From assembly GCA_012512605.1 (NCBI GenBank), contig JAAZDX010000178.1, positions 1 to 11,033 on the forward strand: a DNA stretch of 11,033 nt, in the 5' to 3' direction. Positions 1 through 7,189 of this stretch are shown piece by piece. This stretch comes from Bacillota bacterium. Its GTDB lineage: Bacteria > Bacillota > UBA4882 > UBA10575. The notes beneath the pieces are model-generated. The model saw only the letters and a list, made by a program, of their open reading frames with translations, ran no database searches and was not told the origin of the DNA. The translations under genes were made by a program, and so were the position numbers. Numbering within the stretch: the first letter of the stretch is position 1; every line of letters starts with the position of its first letter.

Positions 1-888
1 AAACTGGGGAACAGTGAAATGAAAGGGATTGTTGAGTCCGCCGTCTATGAGGGGATTTCTGAGTTTCTGGAAGAGAACCCGGCGGTTGCCCGTAAGATTG
101 TGGATAAATGTCTGATGGCGAGTCGGGCGCGGGAGGCCGCTCGGAAAGCCCGTGAGTTGACACGACGGAAAAGCGCCCTTGAGATCTCTTCCCTCCCCGG
201 AAAACTCGCCGATTGTAGTTTTAAAGAACCGGAATTATGCGAGTTGTATCTGGTGGAAGGCGATTCGGCGTGCGGTTCGGCCAAACAAGCACGGGACCGT
301 AGATTCCAAGCAATTCTACCTTTGCGTGGCAAGATCTTGAATGTGGAAAAAGCGCGCTTGGACCGGATCTTTAGCAACGAAGAGATTAAAGCGATGATTA
401 CCGCGATCGGCGGGGGGATTGGCGACGATTTTGATCCTTCGAAGATCCGTTACCATAAAATTATTACCATGACCGATGCCGATGTTGATGGTGCGCATAT
501 CCGGACATTGTTGTTAACCTTCTTTTACCGTTATATGACGCCTTTAATTGAAAACGGCCACGTCTATATTGGCATGCCTCCCTTGTTTTTTGTAAAGAAA
601 GGAAGAAAACAACAGTATTGTTACTCCGAACAGGAACTGGAGGCTTTTTTGGAGACCAATGGGCGTCAGGGGGTTACGATTCAGCGGTATAAAGGACTGG
701 GCGAGATGAACGCCGAACAGTTGGCGGAGACAACGATGAATCCGGAGAGTCGCACTCTGCTAAGGGTAACCCTGGAAGATGCGGTGGCCGCCGATGAAAT
801 CTTCTCGACCTTAATGGGAGATAAGGTCGAACCCAGACGGGAGTTTATTCAAACCCACGCCCGTGAAGTAGTCGATTTAGACATCTAA
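1..888 (+). CDS. gyrB: DNA gyrase subunit B, C-terminal part (5' end outside window)
   Basis: GyrB supplies the ATPase and TOPRIM parts of the A2B2 gyrase that negatively supercoils DNA in the cytoplasm. The frame is open from base 1 (KLGNSEMKG, the end of the transducer domain), so about 295 residues of a usual 630-650 are present. The TOPRIM domain is clear: acidic residue in EGDSA (Glu codon 256-258), PLRGK, and DADVD metal ligands (Asp codons at 475, 481, 487). The gyrase tail follows with RYKGLGEMN, the MNPESRTLL segment, and an ending LMGDKVEPRREFI...LDI. There is no 170-residue insertion of the enterobacterial type. The usual EGDSAGGSAK reads EGDSACGSAK here (Cys codon 271-273). gyrA follows after 69 nt, the common gyrB-gyrA order. 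ParE was considered, but the adjacent gyrA and the gyrase-like ending favour GyrB. Confidence 0.97.
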   Translation, partial: KLGNSEMKGIVESAVYEGISEFLEENPAVARKIVDKCLMASRAREAARKARELTRRKSALEISSLPGKLADCSFKEPELCELYLVEGDSACGSAKQARDRRFQAILPLRGKILNVEKARLDRIFSNEEIKAMITAIGGGIGDDFDPSKIRYHKIITMTDADVDGAHIRTLLLTFFYRYMTPLIENGHVYIGMPPLFFVKKGRKQQYCYSEQELEAFLETNGRQGVTIQRYKGLGEMNAEQLAETTMNPESRTLLRVTLEDAVAADEIFSTLMGDKVEPRREFIQTHAREVVDLDI

Positions 889-945
889 GACAGCCAAAAC
901 CATGTGGTCCGGGTAAAGCGAAACAGATAGAAGGCGGGAGCCGAT

Positions 946-960
946 GGAGGGATAATTTTG
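946..960 (+). promoter_or_regulatory. gyrA ribosome binding site fixing a TTG start
   Basis: GGAGG at 946-950 lies 7 nt before TTG 958-960. No in-frame ATG or GTG nearby gives the expected GyrA N-terminus, and the ATG at 944 is out of frame. The TTG start is therefore the supported one. Confidence 0.8.
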
Positions 961-3408
961 GCAGAAATTACGGATGGAAAAATTCTTCCGATCAAAATTG
1001 AACAAGAGATGAAACGCTCCTATCTGAGTTATGCAATGAGCGTGATTGTCGGGCGGGCGCTGCCGGATGTCCGTGCCGGACTGAAGCCGGTCCACCGGCG
1101 GATTCTTAATGGAATGTATGAATCGGGGACCACTCCGGATAAACCGTATAAAAAATCGGCGCGGATCGTCGGTGATGTGATGGGACGCTACCATCCCCAT
1201 GGCGACGCGGCGATCTATGATTCCATTGTCCGGATGGCACAGGATTTCTCATACCGAAATCCTTTGGTGGATGGCCACGGGAACTTCGGTTCGGTGGACG
1301 GCGATCCACCGGCGGCCATGCGTTACACGGAAGTTCGCCTGTCACGACTGGCCGTTGAGATGCTGACGGATATTGAGAAAAAGACGGTTGATTTTGTCCC
1401 CAATTTTGATGGAAGTTTGGAAGAACCAGCGGTACTTCCTAGCCGTTTCCCGAATTTACTGGTGAACGGGTCGGCCGGGATTGCGGTCGGGATGGCAACG
1501 AACATCCCCCCCCATAACCTCGGGGAAGTGATCGACGGTGCGGTTTTGTTGATCGATAATCCGGAGGCCGATGCGGAAGCCCTGATGAAGGTGGTTAAAG
1601 GGCCGGATTTTCCGACGGGTGGTATTATTCTCGGACGAGAAGGGATTCGTGATGCCTTCCTCACCGGGCGGGGTAGTATTAAGGTGCGGGCCAAGACCGG
1701 GATCGAAACTCTTAATAACGGGAAAAGCCAGATCATCGTCACCGAACTCCCCTATCAGGTTAACAAGGCCCGGTTAATCGAGAAGATCGCCGATTTGGTG
1801 CGGAACAAGGTGATTGAAGGGATTACCGATCTCCGGGATGAATCGGACCGTTCCGGAATGCGGATCGTCATTGAACTGAAGCGGGATACAAACCCGAATG
1901 TCCTCCTGAACCAGTTGTATAAACACACCCAACTTCAGGACAGCTTCGGCGTGATCATGTTGGTTCTGGTCGATAATGAACCACGAGTTCTTGGGCTACG
2001 GGATCTTCTCCGCCATTATCTTGACCACCAAAAAGAGATTATCACCCGCCGGACCAGGTTTGATCTGGAAAAAGCGGAAGCGCGGGCCCACATCGTTGAA
2101 GGGCTCCGGATTGCGATGGACCACATTGATGCCGTGATCAAGCTGATTCGTTCATCACGTACGGTTGAGATTGCCCGTGAAGGGTTGATGACCAACTTTG
2201 GATTGTCGGAGCGACAAGCCCAGGCGATTTTGGATATGCGCCTCCAGAGTTTAACTGGTCTGCAACGGGAAAAACTCGAGGAAGAATACGCCGAACTCCA
2301 GAAGACCATTGCTTACTACCGGGAACTACTGGCGGATGCAGCTAAAATCATGGGAGTTGTTAAAGACGAACTCTTAGCGATCAAAGAAAAGTTTGCGGAT
2401 CCACGGCGAACCGAGATCGCCCAGAGCGAAGAGGATATTTCCATTGAGGATTTGATTGCCAATGAGGATATTGTGGTGACGATCACCCATAATGGTTACA
2501 TCAAACGACTTCCGGTGACCACCTATAAGAGCCAGCGGCGCGGGGGAAAAGGGATTACCGGGATTAACACCAAAGAAGAGGATTTTGTGGAACATCTCTT
2601 TATCACTTCTACCCACGACTATGTTTTGTTCTTTACTAATCAAGGACGGGTTTACCAACTCCGCGGCTTTGATATTCCCGAAGCTTCGCGCCAAGCCCGG
2701 GGTATGGCCATCGTGAACCTGATTCCGTTGAACCCGGGAGAAAAGATCAATACTTATATTCCGGTGCAAGACTTCCGCGAGGACCTTTTCCTGCTGATGT
2801 GTACCCGTAATGGGATCGTCAAGAAGACCGCCCTCTCCCAGTATGCCAATAACCGACGAAGCGGGTTAATCGGGATCAACCTGGATGAAGGGGATGAATT
2901 GATCGGGGTACGGCGCACCGACGGGGAACGGGAGATTATTATCTTTACGCGACACGGACAAGCCCTCCGTTTTTCTGAAACCGAAACGAGACCCATGGGG
3001 CGGACAACCCGTGGCGTAAAGGGGATTAACCTCCGACCAGGAGACCAAGTGGTCGGGATGGATGTGATCCGGGATAATGCGGAACTATTGGTCATTACCG
3101 AGCATGGTTACGGAAAGCGAACCCCCTTCGCGCAATACCGGATTCAAGCGCGGGGCGGAATCGGAATTAAAACGTTGAACCGAACCGCGAAAACGGGGGA
3201 AGTAATCGGTGGTGGTGTCGTTTACCCGGAACATGAATTAATGCTCATCAACGCCAGCGGGTTGGTGATCCGGGTCACCGTCAGCGATATATCTTCCATG
3301 GGTCGGAACACCCAAGGGGTCAAAATAATGCACTTGGGCGAGGAGGACCGGATTGTTGCCGTGGCCCGGGTCGTCAGCAGGCAGGAAGAGGATGAGGATG
3401 GTGAATAG
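958..3408 (+). CDS. gyrA: DNA gyrase subunit A
   Basis: GyrA is the breakage-reunion subunit of gyrase; its tyrosine attacks DNA and its C-terminal domain wraps DNA. The 816-residue product is normal length and starts at TTG behind GGAGG. The winged-helix region has the catalytic Tyr123 in AMRYTE (codon 1324-1326). The quinolone-determining region reads HPHGDAAIYDS (residues 80-89): the Escherichia coli Ser83 position is Ala84, and the Asp87 position is Asp88. The tower and coiled-coil segment runs to about residue 500. The GyrA box QRRGGKG at residues 526-532 marks the gyrase-specific beta-pinwheel and separates it from ParC. Later blades show repeated R-G-[MLVI] turns such as RQARGMAIVNL, NRRSGLIGINL, RTTRGVKGINL and QARGGIGIKTLN. 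The tail is acidic (EEDEDGE). Only 12 nt separate it from the next gene, suggesting cotranscription. Confidence 0.98.
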   Translation: MAEITDGKILPIKIEQEMKRSYLSYAMSVIVGRALPDVRAGLKPVHRRILNGMYESGTTPDKPYKKSARIVGDVMGRYHPHGDAAIYDSIVRMAQDFSYRNPLVDGHGNFGSVDGDPPAAMRYTEVRLSRLAVEMLTDIEKKTVDFVPNFDGSLEEPAVLPSRFPNLLVNGSAGIAVGMATNIPPHNLGEVIDGAVLLIDNPEADAEALMKVVKGPDFPTGGIILGREGIRDAFLTGRGSIKVRAKTGIETLNNGKSQIIVTELPYQVNKARLIEKIADLVRNKVIEGITDLRDESDRSGMRIVIELKRDTNPNVLLNQLYKHTQLQDSFGVIMLVLVDNEPRVLGLRDLLRHYLDHQKEIITRRTRFDLEKAEARAHIVEGLRIAMDHIDAVIKLIRSSRTVEIAREGLMTNFGLSERQAQAILDMRLQSLTGLQREKLEEEYAELQKTIAYYRELLADAAKIMGVVKDELLAIKEKFADPRRTEIAQSEEDISIEDLIANEDIVVTITHNGYIKRLPVTTYKSQRRGGKGITGINTKEEDFVEHLFITSTHDYVLFFTNQGRVYQLRGFDIPEASRQARGMAIVNLIPLNPGEKINTYIPVQDFREDLFLLMCTRNGIVKKTALSQYANNRRSGLIGINLDEGDELIGVRRTDGEREIIIFTRHGQALRFSETETRPMGRTTRGVKGINLRPGDQVVGMDVIRDNAELLVITEHGYGKRTPFAQYRIQARGGIGIKTLNRTAKTGEVIGGGVVYPEHELMLINASGLVIRVTVSDISSMGRNTQGVKIMHLGEEDRIVAVARVVSRQEEDEDGE

Positions 3409-3420
3409 CGGGGTGAAGCA

Positions 3421-5211
3421 GTGCGCATCAAAAAACTGATGATTAAGGCTTTGGGCCCCCTGCACAACTGGGAACATACATTTGACCCCTTTTGGTCGGA
3501 GGTTCCCTATTCGAAACAGGAGGCGGAGGAGACCGTCAACGAAGCGATCCGGGCGGTTTTGTTTGGTTTTCCTCCGCACCAAAACGCCTGCCGGCAGCGG
3601 CTTATGCCGCCAACGGGAAAGAACGACTATAACGCGGCAATGTGGATCGAGACCAACAAGGGTCCTTTTCTGCTCGGTCGGAATTTCACCCGCGAATCTT
3701 TAGAAGTGTTTAAACTGGAAACAAAAGGGTTATTCTCTCTTTCCTCCATGGTCTTGATGGACCTGCTCCTGCAGGAGCTGGGGATCTTAAACCCATTGGA
3801 CTTTGCGGTAATTGGCGTCTTCCAAAACGCCGCCTTTACCATTGAACAAAACGCGCCCTTGATCCGGGAACATATTCGCAAAATACAAACATATCCTCAG
3901 TTACCCGCTTTGTTGAGGTGGTCGGGAAAGGATGTGGAGATTCATCGCTTGGGAGTGGATTTAAAGACCGTCGATGAACTCCTGGCAAAGTTGGACCGGT
4001 TAGAAACGGAAGGTCGGCAGTTAGCGGCGGAGGAAAAAAAATACGCGGCTTATGAAAAGTTCCTTTCATCCACTGGTGAAGACTTACTATCCTTAACAGC
4101 ACGGGAATATACGGCGGCAACTTTAGAGACAAGTTTCTACGAAAAACAGGTACAAAAAGCGACGGAAACCAGGGCGATTTTGAAGAAGGAAGAGGCGGTC
4201 CTCCGACAAAAGATCGCCTCCTTTGACCCGGCCCTCTATACACCGGAGATGGAACAAAGGGTTAACCGGCTTTTAGCCCAAAGGGTGGAAATGAACCAGC
4301 ATTTACAAGCGATGGAGGAACTCCTCGAACAGCATAGCCGGAAAGGAATGTGGTCCCGTTTCGGCGGAAAAGAGCGCGAAGAAGAGATTAAGCGGCGGAT
4401 CGGCGATCTATTGCAAAAGCTAGCGCGGAACCGGGAACAATTAAAATTCCTTTTGAAGGAGAAAAATCCAGAGGAGTTTCTAAGCGAAATGGCCCTTTTA
4501 GAACAATACCGTAAGGATTTAGCCTGTTTACAACGGCCGACCATCCTTGAGGACCAGACCCCGGATCCATGGTTGGAAGATCTGGAAAGGGCGCGACAAA
4601 AGGAAGAAAGGCTCCGTCGAAAGAGGGAACAGCTTCTGGCGCTAGCTGGGCAGGAAGACATCGCGGTGGTGCAAACAAAAGTGCAGAAGCTAAGTGTCGT
4701 TAAAAGGCAGCGGATGCAGGTTGAGGAAGAAATGGCTGCGCTCCTGGGGGAGCTAGGCCAACCAACGACGAAGCAAGCCCGCCGTTACTTAGTCGCGCTG
4801 AAACAACAACGTGAAGCGCTGGGCGCAGCCGTGGAGAACGGTGACGACCTGACCGATGGCGAACTGGCGGCTTTGGTTGCGTTATACTGTAATGCCGGAC
4901 GGTTTCTTGCTACTTTAACCGAAGGAAAAGGAGAAGGAATGATGCCCCGGTTGGAAGGGGATCTTTTACGGTTCTCCATCCGGACGGCCGATGGTGATTG
5001 GCGTGCGGCGGAGGAGATTCCCTTCCGCCGGCCGGAGCTGCCGGATCTAGCTTTCCGGCTAGCCTTGGCGAAAGCGGTTTGGGCGGAAACCCAGCCTTTA
5101 TTGTTATTTGATGAGATGACGTCTTGGTTATCACCAAAGACAGAGCGGGCCTTTCGCCATCTTTTACGCGCAGAGTTCCGTCGAGGGCAAATTATTACAC
5201 GGGTTAGATAA
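3421..5211 (+). CDS. SbcC/YhaN-like coiled-coil protein with degenerate ATPase head
   Basis: Exact function unknown. The 596-residue protein has the architecture of an SMC/Rad50/SbcC-type protein of the short YhaN kind: N-terminal half-head, central coiled coil, C-terminal half-head. N-terminal resemblance: a VLFGFP string at 46-51 (the helix that follows Walker A in the family), RNFTRESLEVF at 87-97, and a Q-loop-like VFQNAAFTIEQ at 133-143. Residues about 180-470 are rich in Glu, Lys, Arg, Gln and Leu and look like coiled coil with breaks. The C-terminus keeps a Walker B, PLLLFDE (559-565), with Asp564-Glu565. The Walker A position reads KQEAEET (32-38) rather than NEAGKST, so the P-loop Gly, Lys and Ser are missing. 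The signature position (533-548) has Pro and Arg where Ser and Gly are expected. It ends 31 residues after Walker B without an H-loop histidine. The start is GTG behind GGGGTGA (3410-3416). Its place behind gyrA suggests a chromosome or DNA-related role, but that is inference. Confidence 0.72.
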   Translation: MRIKKLMIKALGPLHNWEHTFDPFWSEVPYSKQEAEETVNEAIRAVLFGFPPHQNACRQRLMPPTGKNDYNAAMWIETNKGPFLLGRNFTRESLEVFKLETKGLFSLSSMVLMDLLLQELGILNPLDFAVIGVFQNAAFTIEQNAPLIREHIRKIQTYPQLPALLRWSGKDVEIHRLGVDLKTVDELLAKLDRLETEGRQLAAEEKKYAAYEKFLSSTGEDLLSLTAREYTAATLETSFYEKQVQKATETRAILKKEEAVLRQKIASFDPALYTPEMEQRVNRLLAQRVEMNQHLQAMEELLEQHSRKGMWSRFGGKEREEEIKRRIGDLLQKLARNREQLKFLLKEKNPEEFLSEMALLEQYRKDLACLQRPTILEDQTPDPWLEDLERARQKEERLRRKREQLLALAGQEDIAVVQTKVQKLSVVKRQRMQVEEEMAALLGELGQPTTKQARRYLVALKQQREALGAAVENGDDLTDGELAALVALYCNAGRFLATLTEGKGEGMMPRLEGDLLRFSIRTADGDWRAAEEIPFRRPELPDLAFRLALAKAVWAETQPLLLFDEMTSWLSPKTERAFRHLLRAEFRRGQIITRVR

Positions 5212-5261
5212 ACGGTTCCCCCCTGGGGAAGAATAGGGTAAACTGGGTTAGATTAGTTTTC

Positions 5262-5278
5262 GGAGGGGAAAAAAGATG
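5262..5278 (+). promoter_or_regulatory. Ribosome binding site of the HtrA-like gene
   Basis: GGAGGGG at 5262-5268 lies 7 nt before ATG 5276-5278. It is the strongest site in region 1 and fixes the start. The 64-nt gap (5212-5275) shows no convincing terminator or promoter, so readthrough from the upstream gene is likely. Confidence 0.75.
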
Positions 5279-6424
5279 TCGTCGTATTACCGAGGGGCAG
5301 GACCCTCCTCCCGCACTAGTCTCTTTACATTATTGTTGATAGCGGCTTTTATCGGTGGTTTACTGGTTCTGCTTGCGGTGCGCTTTACCGGATTAGGGCA
5401 AGCACTGGTTGTACCACCACCGATTCAACAAGAAGCGCCCGCCAAAGAGAGTCCGCCCATCCAGATCACCGACTACGAAAAAGCCACCATTGAAGTGGTG
5501 GACCGGGTTGGTCCTAGTGTGGTCATGATCACCACCACCAGCCTGGTGGAAGTGAAAGATTTTTTCTTTGGCTTGGTCGGCTACCAGCCGGTTCAGGGCT
5601 TAGGCTCAGGGGTGATTTTCCGCAAAGACGGGCATATACTTACGAATTATCATGTCATTAAAAAGGCCGAGGAAATTCTGGTTGTGCTCAATGATGGTCG
5701 GGAGATTCCGGCGAAGCTTGTCGGGGCCGATCCCGATAATGATCTGGCGGTGCTCAAGATAAAGGGGGATAATTACCCGGTAGCTAAGTTTGGTCGCTCG
5801 GCCGATCTCCGTGTCGGACAAATGGCGATCGCCATCGGTAATCCCATCGGTGAAGGTTTGAAGAATACCGTGACCGCTGGGGTGGTTAGTGCTGTTAACC
5901 GGAGTATTGCTACGGGTGAAAGGTCTGCCCTGCGCGATTTAATCCAGACGGATGCTTCGATTAATCCCGGGAATTCGGGTGGTCCGTTACTCAATAGTAA
6001 AGGAGAAGTCATCGGGATTAACACCGCAATTATTGAAGAGGCACAGGGGATTGGTTTCGCCATCCCCATCGATAAAGCCCGGGAGATTGCTGATCTGATT
6101 ATAAAGGGTGAACTGCGTCGTCCGGGGGCAATTGGTATCAGCTATGTACCCTTCGATGAAGATAATAAAAGCCTTCTCGAACAGCGTCTCCGGGTTAAGC
6201 TTCCCGTAGCGCAAGGCTTCTTAATCACCCGGGTCTATTCTGGTCCGGCGGCAAAAGCCGGGTTGAAAGCGGGCGATGTTATCGTGGCAATTAACGGCGA
6301 ACCGATTAAGGAAGGTGCTAACTTTACCGGATTGGATCTGAAAGTCGGAGACCGGGTTGCTTTGGAACTTTATCGGGGCAACCGCAAGTTTAAAGTAGAG
6401 CTTACCGCGGGACCGCTGGAGTAG
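5276..6424 (+). CDS. Membrane-anchored HtrA/DegP-family serine protease with PDZ domain
   Basis: This is a trypsin-fold protease (family S1C) that degrades misfolded proteins outside the cytoplasmic membrane. The 382-residue product has one N-terminal membrane segment at about 16-36 preceded by Arg residues, with a Pro/Glu/Gln-rich linker to about 63, so the protease faces outward. The catalytic triad is complete: His126 in TNYHVI, Asp156 in DPDNDLAVLK, and Ser234 in PGNSGGPL. The oxyanion region, the IGFAIP strand (259-264) and a single PDZ domain (about 285-378, with GLKAGDVIVAINGEPI) follow. This is the normal layout of Bacillota HtrA, HtrB and YyxA proteins. rlmH starts 8 nt downstream; the htrC(yyxA)-rlmH(yydA) pairing in Bacillus subtilis makes a YyxA-like orthologue plausible. 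The usual upstream neighbours of that cluster (walRKHIJ) are not here. Which HtrA paralogue it matches cannot be decided by eye. Confidence 0.95.
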   Translation: MSSYYRGAGPSSRTSLFTLLLIAAFIGGLLVLLAVRFTGLGQALVVPPPIQQEAPAKESPPIQITDYEKATIEVVDRVGPSVVMITTTSLVEVKDFFFGLVGYQPVQGLGSGVIFRKDGHILTNYHVIKKAEEILVVLNDGREIPAKLVGADPDNDLAVLKIKGDNYPVAKFGRSADLRVGQMAIAIGNPIGEGLKNTVTAGVVSAVNRSIATGERSALRDLIQTDASINPGNSGGPLLNSKGEVIGINTAIIEEAQGIGFAIPIDKAREIADLIIKGELRRPGAIGISYVPFDEDNKSLLEQRLRVKLPVAQGFLITRVYSGPAAKAGLKAGDVIVAINGEPIKEGANFTGLDLKVGDRVALELYRGNRKFKVELTAGPLE

Positions 6425-6432
6425 ATGGCGAG

Positions 6433-6897
6433 ATGTTACACCTGACAATTGTGGCGGTGGGCAAGATTAAAGAGGATTATCTACGGCGGGGGATTGCCGA
6501 ATACCAAAAAAGGCTGACTGCTTACGTAAAACTGAAGATGATTGAGGTTCCCGATTTCCCGTTGGGACGGGATCCAGCTTGGGCCCAAAAGGAAGAAGGG
6601 AAAAGGATCAATGCTTTTCTAAAACCCCGTTCCTTTGTGGCGGTATTAGACCCGCGGGGGAGAAAACTGACGTCGGAAGGGTTTGCCCAGTGGTTGGCAG
6701 CACGGGAAAGTGGAGGTCAAGAGGTATACATGGTGATTGGCGGAGCCTCGGGAGTGGCACCGGAGGTCTCGTCACAGGCCGATGACCTGATCTCTTTCTC
6801 CGACCTGACCTTTCCCCATCAGCTCTTTCGCTTGCTTTTGGTAGAACAGATCTACCGCGGATTTAAGATCCTGCGGGGCGAACCCTATCACTTATGA
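6433..6897 (+). CDS. rlmH: 23S rRNA (pseudouridine-1915-N3)-methyltransferase RlmH
   Basis: RlmH is a SPOUT-class methyltransferase that uses S-adenosylmethionine to methylate pseudouridine 1915 in helix 69 of 23S rRNA on assembled ribosomes. The product is 154 residues, against about 155-160 for the family. Visible motifs are the N-terminal LTIVAVGKIKEDYLRRGI, LDPRGRKLTSEGFA (72-85), the SAM-binding-knot loop VIGGASG (101-107) and the C-terminal trefoil-knot segment SDLTFPHQLFRLLLVEQIYRG (123-143, family SxxTFPHQLxRxxLxEQIYRA). It ends EPYHL, where members usually end YHK or YHR. It starts 8 nt after the protease stop codon, with a weak GGCGAG-like site, suggesting translational coupling. 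TGA is followed at once by TAA, a tandem stop. A strong terminator lies about 70 nt downstream, so rlmH closes the transcription unit. Confidence 0.96.
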   Translation: MLHLTIVAVGKIKEDYLRRGIAEYQKRLTAYVKLKMIEVPDFPLGRDPAWAQKEEGKRINAFLKPRSFVAVLDPRGRKLTSEGFAQWLAARESGGQEVYMVIGGASGVAPEVSSQADDLISFSDLTFPHQLFRLLLVEQIYRGFKILRGEPYHL

Positions 6898-6967
6898 TAA
6901 AGGTCTAATGACGGCTGACGGCATAAGGCGGATAAAAATAACGAAAAAACAAAATGATCATAAAGCG

Positions 6968-7005
6968 ATTAAGCTACCCTGGAACTGTAGGGTAGCTTAA
7001 TTTTA
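6968..7005 (+). terminator. Intrinsic terminator after rlmH
   Basis: A perfect 13-bp stem, ATTAAGCTACCCT at 6968-6980 and AGGGTAGCTTAAT at 6989-7001, encloses an 8-nt loop. It is followed by the short T tract TTTTA. It ends the gyrB-to-rlmH unit. There is no A-run on the left flank, so it seems directed to the + strand only. Confidence 0.88.
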
Positions 7006-7071
7006 TTGGCGTAATCCTTAAAAAAAGCAATGATCAACAGACGCAAAATTGCGGAAAAGATTGTACTTTGC

Positions 7072-7099
7072 GCTAAGCGGGGTCTTTTTGTGCTTTAGC
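7072..7099 (+). other. Imperfect stem-loop upstream of the glucosaminidase gene
   Basis: GCTAAGC (7072-7078) can pair with GC+TTAGC (7092-7093 and 7095-7099) around a T-rich 13-nt loop, with T7094 bulged. It might be a weak second terminator or part of the leader. Apart from this stem-loop, the terminator at 6968 and the promoter-like site below, I see no gene in the 289 nt between rlmH and the glucosaminidase gene. Confidence 0.3.
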
Positions 7100-7102
7100 C
7101 CT

Positions 7103-7133
7103 TTATATAAAAGAGAGGGAGTGACATATAATA
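7103..7133 (+). promoter_or_regulatory. Promoter-like site before the glucosaminidase gene
   Basis: A perfect TATAAT lies at 7127-7132 but has no good TTGACA at 16-18 nt. The same bases form CATATAATA (7125-7133), which fits the CATANNNTA style of mother-cell sporulation sigma-K/E -10 elements, and TTATATA (7103-7109) lies 15 nt upstream. Either a poor sigma-A promoter or a sporulation-type promoter is possible. Confidence 0.4.
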
Positions 7134-7172
7134 CAGCAAATGGTTTGGGCGATCGAACCGTGAGAGAAAAAC

Positions 7173-7189
7173 AAGGAGGATAGGGCATG
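7173..7189 (+). promoter_or_regulatory. Strong ribosome binding site of the glucosaminidase gene
   Basis: AAGGAGG (7173-7179) lies 7 nt before ATG 7187-7189. This fixes the start and rules out an upstream signal-peptide-bearing start. Confidence 0.85.

Noticed and set aside
6908..7000. A 30-codon frame (ATG 6908) after rlmH
   Set aside because: Only a weak ribosome site, no recognisable sequence, and its 3' third is the terminator stem.
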